10,737 nt of DNA. Source: Eubacteriales bacterium. Its GTDB lineage: Bacteria > Bacillota > Clostridia > Lachnospirales > Lachnospiraceae. Where the stretch lies: positions 1-10,737 of the forward strand of contig JAUNPT010000075.1 in the NCBI GenBank assembly GCA_030536565.1, in the 5' to 3' direction. Positions within the stretch are counted from its first letter, which is position 1; every line of letters starts with the position of its first letter. A model generated the notes under the pieces. The model worked only from the letters and a program-made list of their open reading frames with translations. It made no database searches and was not told the origin of the DNA. Shown here in pieces: positions 1-4,812 of this stretch. A program made the position numbers and the translations under genes.

Positions 1-2
1 CA

Positions 3-20
3 TTTCTCCGTTGGGAGAAA
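3..20. repeat. Short perfect hairpin at window edge
   Basis: TTTCTCC and GGAGAAA form a perfect 7-bp stem around a 4-base loop. There is no T-run on either side, so it is not a convincing terminator. It lies in DNA visibly richer in GC than what follows. A + reading frame is open from base 1 to TGA at 85-87 and another from base 3 to TAG at 57-59. Either could be the tail of a gene outside the window, but neither is recognisable. Confidence 0.4.
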
Positions 21-57
21 CTCCGATGCACTCAACAGGCTAAAGCCCATAATCAAT

Positions 58-85
58 AGGCGGCAGAGATTTCTCCCTGCCGCCT
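58..85. terminator. Terminator-like hairpin
   Basis: AGGCGGCAG at 58-66 pairs perfectly with CTGCCGCCT at 77-85. The stem can continue inward past one A-C mismatch. Neither flank has a clear T-tract, so intrinsic termination is uncertain. It sits where a + gene ending just before or inside it would need a terminator. Confidence 0.4.
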
Positions 86-148
86 GACCTTATATGTAAA
101 TGATTTCTGTATGTCTCATGATTTAGTATATTTATCGTTATTTAACAG

Positions 149-175
149 ATATTGCTTTTCTTATTCATGCAATAT
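149..175 (-). terminator. Weak hairpin after the small exported-protein gene
   Basis: ATATTGC at 149-155 pairs with GCAATAT at 169-175 around a 13-base loop, just downstream of the stop codon at 180-182 on the minus strand. The stem is AT-rich and the following T content is modest, so this is only a candidate terminator. Confidence 0.25.
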
Positions 176-179
176 GTTA

Positions 180-428
180 CTAAATTCCCAAGCTTGTGCA
201 ACAAGCTTTGCCGTCTTCAGCATCTACCCACATCTGCAATTCCCCATTAAGTGCCAATCTTGCATATTCAAGAGGCTCATCAATTGCAAGAGCATCTAAG
301 GCACCTTGCGAGCAAGGAGTTGTTCGCAATCCAAAAACTACAGACAATGTCCCCGATGTAATCGGAAACAATAATATAACAAAACACCAAAGTATAGATT
401 TGTATATTACGATTATCTTATCCTTCAT
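180..428 (-). CDS. Small exported or membrane-anchored protein, unknown function
   Basis: This encodes 82 residues and I do not recognise the family. Lysines at 2 and 4 precede a long hydrophobic stretch (about 5-33), which reads as a signal peptide or a single membrane anchor. About 50 mostly polar residues follow, with a Cys at about 39 and an adjacent Cys pair near the C-terminus; if secreted, these could form a disulphide. The start is supported by AGGTGA at 436-441, seven bases upstream of the ATG. A TATAAT lies at 470-475 on the minus strand, without a good -35. The gene stands alone between two weak hairpins. It may be a small secreted protein or the remnant of a larger one. That it is a real gene rests on the ribosome binding site and the plausible signal sequence. 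Confidence 0.55.
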   Translation of the reverse strand: MKDKIIVIYKSILWCFVILLFPITSGTLSVVFGLRTTPCSQGALDALAIDEPLEYARLALNGELQMWVDAEDGKACCTSLGI

Positions 429-527
429 AAATCAATCACCTGTATTCCTACAAATTCTAAGTTAATTTCATTATATCATATCACCTTTGTTTATTATACA
501 TATTTTTATGAATAATCTTTTCCCATG

Positions 528-551
528 TATCTACAATATAGTGTGTAGATA
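528..551. repeat. 8-bp inverted repeat between small gene and CDF gene
   Basis: TATCTACA at 528-535 and TGTAGATA at 544-551 form a perfect stem with an 8-base loop, 11 bases after the stop end of the CDF gene at 562. It could act as a weak terminator for that gene, but there is no T-tract after it on the minus strand. Confidence 0.3.
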
Positions 552-561
552 ATAGACATAG

Positions 562-1461
562 TCAGGCTTCTGTTGGATTTACATGAATCATAATATGTTT
601 TGTGTTAGGAAACTCCTTTTCAACATTTTCGTGTACATTTTCTGCAACAGTATGTGCTTCTCTGAAGGTTTTATTTCCGTCTACGCTGATTTCCAAATCA
701 ACATAGACTTTGTTACCAAACATGCGGGTATGAAGCAGGTCTACAGCAACAACATCTTTTTGTTTTAAGATATACTCTTTGAGCTTTATTTCATATTCAT
801 CGCCGCAGGAAGTATCCAGCATTTTTTTCACAGCATCGAGTAAAATATCAAAAGCTACTTTCAAAATAAAAAGACAGATAACAACACTGGCAATTGCATC
901 TAGTACCGGAAAACCAAGCATTGCACCTCCGATACCGATTAATGAACCGATGGAAGAAAACGCATCAGAACGATGATGCCATGCATCAGCCATAAATGCC
1001 GCAGAATTTAATATTTTTGCATAATGTCTTGTATACCAGTACATTGCTTCTTTCACTACAATAGATACAATTGCAGCTATCAGAGCAATTACACCGGGAA
1101 TGGCAAGTTCCTCATAATTCCCGGAAAAGATATTCTGTAAGCCGACTTTCCCGATTCCAAGTCCTGTTACAAGAAGAATCAGCCCTAAAATCAAAGAAGC
1201 AATACATTCCATTCTCTCATGTCCGTATGGATGTGCTTTGTCTGCACCACGTTTAGATATTTTTACGCCTAGAAACGCAATAAATGTAGCAAACACATCT
1301 GAAAGGGAGTGTACCGCATCAGAAACCATTGCTCCTGATTTTCCAGCAATACCCGCGAACATTTTGAATCCACAAAGGATAATGTTACCAATAATTCCCA
1401 CTAAGGAAACCTGTTTGATAATGGCATTTTCGTTACATGCCATATTTGTTTCTTTTGCCAT
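562..1461 (-). CDS. Cation diffusion facilitator (CDF) family metal efflux transporter
   Basis: The 299 residues match the usual CDF length. The family exports divalent metals (Zn, Fe, Co, Ni, Mn) from the cytoplasm by proton antiport, normally as a dimer. Seen here: about six membrane segments over residues 18-210, the HPYGHER loop motif near 77-83, and a cytoplasmic C-terminal dimerisation domain from about 215. Metal-site motifs are H51-S-L-S-D55 in TM2 and H162-x-x-x-D166 in TM5 (within DAWHHRSDAFSS). The HxxxD/HxxxD pairing is most typical of zinc-type members, whereas FieF has Asp at the first position; substrate specificity is therefore an inference. The start has AAGGAGG at 1470-1476, eight bases upstream, which favours it over the in-frame Met7. 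The gene appears monocistronic. I saw no metal riboswitch in its leader. Confidence 0.93.
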   Translation of the reverse strand: MAKETNMACNENAIIKQVSLVGIIGNIILCGFKMFAGIAGKSGAMVSDAVHSLSDVFATFIAFLGVKISKRGADKAHPYGHERMECIASLILGLILLVTGLGIGKVGLQNIFSGNYEELAIPGVIALIAAIVSIVVKEAMYWYTRHYAKILNSAAFMADAWHHRSDAFSSIGSLIGIGGAMLGFPVLDAIASVVICLFILKVAFDILLDAVKKMLDTSCGDEYEIKLKEYILKQKDVVAVDLLHTRMFGNKVYVDLEISVDGNKTFREAHTVAENVHENVEKEFPNTKHIMIHVNPTEA

Positions 1462-1834
1462 AAAAGAATCCTCCTTAATTTCCCGCTTTCTGCGGTTTTT
1501 ATATGATTTCTCTTATAGACACTCCATTTTGAGATGGACTGTTCCAAAAAAGTATAAAAAAACACCTATGGAACATACAACTGTCCCACAGATGTGAATA
1601 AATCCAATCTGCTGCCACTAATCTTGCAGCCCGGCTTCATAAACATGAGGTTTACTGCCTGCTCAGTTTGTACTGGTGATCTCGCATTCCAAAAGAATGT
1701 AATGCAGTGCAAAGAGTACTTTATATATATCCTAATCCTTGAAAAAACGCAAGAGAATTACATGAAAAATACTCAAATTATCAATTTATTTCTGCCCTTT
1801 ATATGATATGATTGAAAATGTCAGGAGGTGCATC
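1462..1834. other. Gene-free stretch with a GC-richer block
   Basis: No intact gene is supported in these 373 bases. They hold the CDF ribosome binding site, a small CCGC/GCGG hairpin in the CDF leader near 1483-1495, and an inverted GTTCCA/TGGAAC pair near 1541-1575. A visibly GC-richer block lies at about 1590-1690. On the minus strand one frame runs open for about 60 codons, from about 1750 to TAG at 1566-1568, but has no start codon with a ribosome binding site. The right end contains the leader of the truncated AraC gene, with TATATGATATGAT sequence near 1800-1812. The GC-rich block may be a decayed gene or mobile-element end; I cannot name it. Confidence 0.4.
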
Positions 1835-1942
1835 ATGCAGAAATATTTTGAACTTACCACTGCTTTGGAATATATCGAAAACCATATGTCAGATGACTGT
1901 TCACAGGCAGCTATTGCACAAGCAGGAAATCACCCTTACTGA
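1835..1942 (+). pseudogene. Truncated AraC-family regulator (N-terminal remnant)
   Basis: A perfect AGGAGG at 1823-1828 sits six bases before an ATG that opens a 35-codon frame. Its first 30 or so residues resemble the start of the AraC/XylS DNA-binding domain: an aromatic MQKYFEL opening, then ALEYIENHMSDD (the usual ..YIE.HL.. first helix), then AAIAQA at the position of the first helix-turn-helix. Right after that the frame runs into an inverted repeat and stops at TGA. A full AraC domain needs about 100 residues, so this cannot bind DNA as a normal regulator. I found no downstream part of the domain in the neighbourhood. The intact translation signals and abrupt loss suggest deletion of the rest, with the junction near 1920-1930. 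Confidence 0.6.
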
Positions 1943-1953
1943 TTTTTCCTGCT
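1921..1953. terminator. Hairpin between araC remnant and membrane-protein gene
   Basis: AGCAGGAAA at 1921-1929 pairs perfectly with TTTCCTGCT at 1945-1953. It begins three bases past the minus-strand stop at 1956-1958, so it probably terminates that gene. The T-rich tail is better in the + direction (TTCTATT). The left arm overlaps the last codons of the truncated AraC frame. Confidence 0.55.
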
Positions 1954-1955
1954 TT

Positions 1956-2732
1956 CTATTCAGTTATCCACTCAATCTCACTTCCATGTACTGGAACACG
2001 ATTAACACCATAATATATAGCATATGTCACCTTTGTTTCTTCTGCCTTTATAACATAAATATATTTTTCCTCCCCCTCCATAGCTGTAATATACATGGTG
2101 TTATCATCAATATATATACCCTTCATATACTTATAATTGTCCTCAAAATAAGACTCATTATTGCGTGTTGGAATGCCAATAGACAAAATTTCCTTTCCAA
2201 CGCTAAAAAAGGTGATTGCTCTTATATGTTCACTTCCATCTGGTAATATACTCTTGACCACGTAAATAGGGAAATCCCCAAGCCAGAAAAATGAATAGCT
2301 TAAACTTAATTTATCCTGAATTGAACTAAGCCTTGTATTACTATTTTCAATTGTCTGCCAAATAAACTGTTCAAGCCTTACTCTATCATCTTGCGCGGTG
2401 ACTGGATAAACATCTATATTTCCTGTATGCCTTGGAGCCGCAGCCAAAGTTTCATCTGATTCCGTTTCAACTACCTGGCTATCTGTATTATTATGATTCC
2501 ACACTAAAATAACACCTGATATTACTACGGTTAAAAAAACTGCTGCCATCACTGCTAATATATACTTTTTATTTTTAAAAGAGAGCTTCACAGCTCCCTC
2601 TGTAATATCTGACACATTTTTCTTAGCCCTATCCGTATATTCAGATTTTGCATTTTTCTCAATTTTATATTCTTGCATTTTCATGCTATTTTCAATAATT
2701 TCCTTCATATCTTTATTATATCTGTCTGTCAT
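1956..2732 (-). CDS. Single-pass membrane protein with extracytoplasmic domain, unknown function
   Basis: I do not recognise the family of this 258-residue protein. Residues 1-55 are charged and predicted cytoplasmic. A strong transmembrane helix follows at about 57-77, preceded by the lysine-rich FKNKK. The remaining 180 or so residues would lie outside the membrane. This domain has many Tyr, Ile and Val residues in alternating stretches, suggesting a beta-rich fold, and no Cys or obvious catalytic motif. The start is well supported by AGGAGGTG at 2738-2745. The gene is divergent from the hemolysin III gene. The topology resembles anti-sigma factors and sensors of cell-wall state, but there is no sigma factor beside it, so I assign no role. 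Confidence 0.75.
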   Translation of the reverse strand: MTDRYNKDMKEIIENSMKMQEYKIEKNAKSEYTDRAKKNVSDITEGAVKLSFKNKKYILAVMAAVFLTVVISGVILVWNHNNTDSQVVETESDETLAAAPRHTGNIDVYPVTAQDDRVRLEQFIWQTIENSNTRLSSIQDKLSLSYSFFWLGDFPIYVVKSILPDGSEHIRAITFFSVGKEILSIGIPTRNNESYFEDNYKYMKGIYIDDNTMYITAMEGEEKYIYVIKAEETKVTYAIYYGVNRVPVHGSEIEWITE

Positions 2733-2776
2733 AAGCTCACCTCCTCGTATAAAAAAATAACCGAACTGTCATTTTC

Positions 2777-2822
2777 TATATTAATATACGAAAAAACAAT
2801 AAAAACATTTTTCATAAATGTT
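2777..2822. promoter_or_regulatory. Two palindromes in the divergent intergenic region
   Basis: A 12-base perfect palindrome TATATTAATATA lies at 2777-2788. An inverted repeat AACATTT/AAATGTT lies at 2804-2822 with a 5-base spacer. Both are upstream of the minus-strand membrane-protein gene and could be operators. In DNA this AT-rich such palindromes also arise by chance. Confidence 0.25.
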
Positions 2823-2871
2823 ATATAAAATTTATATATTTCAGCTTGCATTTAGCCTGATTTAGATGTAG

Positions 2872-2905
2872 TATACTAATATCAGTAAGTAGTATTCATT
2901 ACTAC
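2872..2905 (+). promoter_or_regulatory. Candidate -10 element and leader hairpin of the hemolysin III gene
   Basis: TATACT at 2872-2877 is a fair -10 box. TTGCAT at 2846-2851 is the nearest -35-like hexamer, but the spacing of 20 is too long. Downstream in the leader, GTAGTA at 2889-2894 and TACTAC at 2900-2905 form a small perfect hairpin. The leader to the chosen start would be about 120 bases. Confidence 0.3.
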
Positions 2906-2994
2906 ATGTTAAGCTTTTAATAACTTGTTGATATGATTATATATCATTTTTATGTGCATACTAATATAGTAACACAAACATTTGTAAAAGAAAT

Positions 2995-3000
2995 GAGGAG
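2995..3000 (+). promoter_or_regulatory. Ribosome binding site fixing the start at 3005
   Basis: GAGGAG ends four bases before the ATG at 3005. The upstream in-frame ATGs at 2933 and 2993 lack a comparable site and would add residues not expected for the family. Confidence 0.6.
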
Positions 3001-3004
3001 TAAT

Positions 3005-3703
3005 ATGAATAACAGAACAATTATAAAAAATACTGGATATTTAAAAAAAGAATTAAAAGACCCCGGAAGTGCTATCACACATTTTATCGGAATGATTTTG
3101 GCAGTATTTGGAACTGCTCCAATTATTATGAAAGCTTCCACGACTCATGACGCAATCCATATTGGCTCTATTACTGCGTTTATAATAAGTATGATACTGT
3201 TATATGCCGCCAGTACAACCTATCATACGTTTGATATTAACCCATATGCTAATAAGATTTTAAAAAAGATTGATCACTGCATGATTTTTGTTTTAATTGC
3301 AGGTTCTTATACTCCTATCTGCCTTATAGTTCTTCACGACAGAACAGGACTTATGATGTTTATCGCTGTCTGGGCAATTGCGGCTCTCGGTATTATTTTT
3401 AAGCTTTGCTGGGTAACTTGTCCAAAATGGATATCCTCTGTTTTATATATTGGAATGGGCTGGGTGTGTATTTTCGCATTTACAAAGATTATTCATGCAC
3501 TGCCTGCTGCCGCTTTTATCTGGCTTCTGTCCGGCGGGATTATATATACCATTGGCGGTATCATATATGCATTAAAGCTTCCGATTTTTAATAATCTTCA
3601 TAAGAATTTTGGTTCTCATGAAATCTTTCACCTCTTTGTTATGGCAGGAAGCCTATGCCACTATATTATGATGTATCAATATGTATCAACATTTGTTATG
3701 TAG
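3005..3703 (+). CDS. Hemolysin III / PAQR-like integral membrane protein (YqfA/YplQ type)
   Basis: Starting at 3005 gives 232 residues, close to the usual length of the family; the frame itself is open from 2933. About seven membrane segments are evident. The family's conserved metal-site residues are all present: S70-T-T-Y-H74 in TM2, D90-H91 at the start of TM3 and H205-x-x-x-H209 in TM7. The motif DHCMIFVLIAGSYTP (90-104) is also typical. Bacterial members are named after a Bacillus cereus haemolysin, but related PAQR receptors have a zinc site and possible hydrolase activity; the physiological role in bacteria is poorly known. The gene stands alone, with its own leader and two hairpins directly after the stop. 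The family assignment is firm; the haemolytic activity implied by the name is not. Confidence 0.9.
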   Translation: MNNRTIIKNTGYLKKELKDPGSAITHFIGMILAVFGTAPIIMKASTTHDAIHIGSITAFIISMILLYAASTTYHTFDINPYANKILKKIDHCMIFVLIAGSYTPICLIVLHDRTGLMMFIAVWAIAALGIIFKLCWVTCPKWISSVLYIGMGWVCIFAFTKIIHALPAAAFIWLLSGGIIYTIGGIIYALKLPIFNNLHKNFGSHEIFHLFVMAGSLCHYIMMYQYVSTFVM

Positions 3704-3720
3704 GCGGCCTTTCGGCCGCT
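3703..3720. terminator. Hairpin at the hemolysin III gene stop codon
   Basis: GCGGCC at 3704-3709 and GGCCGC at 3714-3719 form a perfect GC stem with a TTTC loop, directly abutting the stop codon. Only two T residues follow before the next hairpin. Confidence 0.5.
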
Positions 3721-3747
3721 TGCGCTGAATTAGTATAGTTCAGCGCA
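3721..3747. terminator. Second tandem hairpin
   Basis: TGCGCTGAA at 3721-3729 pairs perfectly over 9 bp with TTCAGCGCA at 3739-3747, with a 9-base loop. It starts one base after the first stem. A weakly T-rich stretch follows on the + strand. It may back up the first hairpin, and may also stop transcription from the minus-strand gene that ends at 3846. Confidence 0.5.
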
Positions 3748-3845
3748 TCTATATAAAGCATCTGGTATTTCCTCTATCCACTAATTATTGTATTTCAATT
3801 TCCTGCATATTCTGTTTTAGTAATCCCTTCCAGACGCTTATACTA

Positions 3846-4628
3846 TTATTCTTCCTCTTGTTCAAGATAACTCATTGGATCCACTGGTTCACCATTCTTT
3901 AACACCTGAAAATATAATCCTGGGCCTTCTTCTTTATAATATGCTGACTGCATGCCAACTGTACCTATTGTATCACCGCCGTTTACAGCATCACCGCTTG
4001 CAAGTGATACCTCATTTAACATTCCATAAACTGCCTTATATCCATTCCCCATTGAAATAGTCATAGTGATTCCTGTTTCCTTCAAGTTCTCCACTGATTC
4101 AACAACTCCCGGAGCAGCTGCTTTTACCTCTGTTCCAACTGCCGAAGAAATCATAATTGCAGGACTGCATTTATACTGCCCCAATGTTTTATAAAATATT
4201 GTTGTATCCATACTGTATTTCATTGCTATATCACCTGTAACTGGCCAGCCCATTAGATTTCCCTCACTAAAAGGATATCCCGTAAGTGCTGCAGCTGCAG
4301 CTTCCTCTGCCGAAACAGTTGTTTCTTCTATAAATGTAGTTTCCTCCTGACGTGTTGTGGCTGTATTGTCAACTGCACCGCTGTCGGCCGCCTCAACCTC
4401 ATGAAGCTCATCATATGCATCATTCTCATCTAAATTGCCATCTTCCGTTTTTATAGCCACATTTTCTTCTGTTTCATTCAGGTTCACAATATTGTTTTTA
4501 TCATTTCCTTTTTTAACACTTGTTGCCACTGAATAAACACCAAATACAAGTGCCATAATAATACCTATAGATATAATTGTTGAAATGATTTTTTCTTTTT
4601 TTGTTGCAGAATCATTTTGCCTTTTCAT
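3846..4628 (-). CDS. Membrane-anchored degenerate LytM (M23) protein, SpoIIQ-like
   Basis: This 260-residue protein has a short cytoplasmic N-terminus, a TM helix at about 13-35, a low-complexity acidic and Thr-rich linker (about 40-115), then a LytM/M23 fold at about 125-255. The fold is recognisable from GTEVKAAAPGVVESV, the GNGY..VYG strand and the LYFQVLKNGEPVDPMSYL end. Canonical M23 zinc and catalytic positions are all replaced: the HxxxD site reads S155 and I159, the YGHL histidine is M203, and the HxH motif reads G237-L-Y239. It therefore should not cleave peptidoglycan. Size, topology and dead LytM domain resemble SpoIIQ, which pairs with SpoIIIAH across the forespore space, but no sporulation gene flanks it. 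A non-sporulation divisome activator is the alternative. AAAGGAGG precedes the ATG. Confidence 0.8.
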   Translation of the reverse strand: MKRQNDSATKKEKIISTIISIGIIMALVFGVYSVATSVKKGNDKNNIVNLNETEENVAIKTEDGNLDENDAYDELHEVEAADSGAVDNTATTRQEETTFIEETTVSAEEAAAAALTGYPFSEGNLMGWPVTGDIAMKYSMDTTIFYKTLGQYKCSPAIMISSAVGTEVKAAAPGVVESVENLKETGITMTISMGNGYKAVYGMLNEVSLASGDAVNGGDTIGTVGMQSAYYKEEGPGLYFQVLKNGEPVDPMSYLEQEEE

Positions 4629-4664
4629 AATAACCTCCTTTGAAGCGCCATAATTTTATATTAC

Positions 4665-4694
4665 TAGGTTTGCCACATTGAAGAACGGTTATTC
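4665..4694 (-). promoter_or_regulatory. Candidate sigma-F/sigma-G-like promoter of the LytM gene
   Basis: Reading the minus strand, GAATA (4690-4694), a 15-base gap, then GGCAAACCTA (4665-4674) comes close to the Bacillus sigma-F pattern (GYWTA, N15, GGnrAnAnTw) with about two mismatches. GAATA also fits the sigma-G -35 pattern. A competing sigma-A reading is TTCAAT (4677-4682), 16 bases, TATAAA (4655-4660). Neither is strong enough to choose between. Confidence 0.25.
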
Positions 4695-4750
4695 ATTACT
4701 GAAAGGATTTCTTGATTTTCCCAATGGCTGATAAAATGATATCTTAAAAA

Positions 4751-4785
4751 CCTCCGCATTAACAATTTTATTGTTAATGCGGAGG
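4751..4785 (-). terminator. Strong intrinsic terminator of glgP
   Basis: A perfect 16-bp stem (4751-4766 with 4770-4785) closes a 3-base loop, with five C/G pairs at its base. On the minus strand it is followed by TTTTT, and it lies 28 bases past the stop of the phosphorylase gene at 4813. The + strand side also carries CCCCTTTT, so it may work both ways. Confidence 0.9.
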
Positions 4786-4812
4786 CCCCTTTTCGTTTAA
4801 TAAAATATTCTA

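Noticed and set aside
1238..1597. Plus-strand frame of 119 codons
   Set aside because: Most of it is antisense to the CDF gene, with no ribosome binding site or recognisable domain.
1462..1834. Metal (NiCo/czcD) or cobalamin riboswitch upstream of the CDF gene
   Set aside because: I looked for the conserved boxes of both classes and could not assemble them; only a small 4-bp hairpin lies near the gene.
1812..2246. Plus-strand frame of 144 codons
   Set aside because: It overlaps the araC remnant in another frame and then runs antisense to the membrane-protein gene; its start lacks the AGGAGG spacing that the 1835 ATG has.
2894..4700. Shared 10-mer ATTCATTACT at 2894-2903 and 4691-4700
   Set aside because: It is too short to be meaningful in AT-rich DNA and occurs in unrelated contexts.
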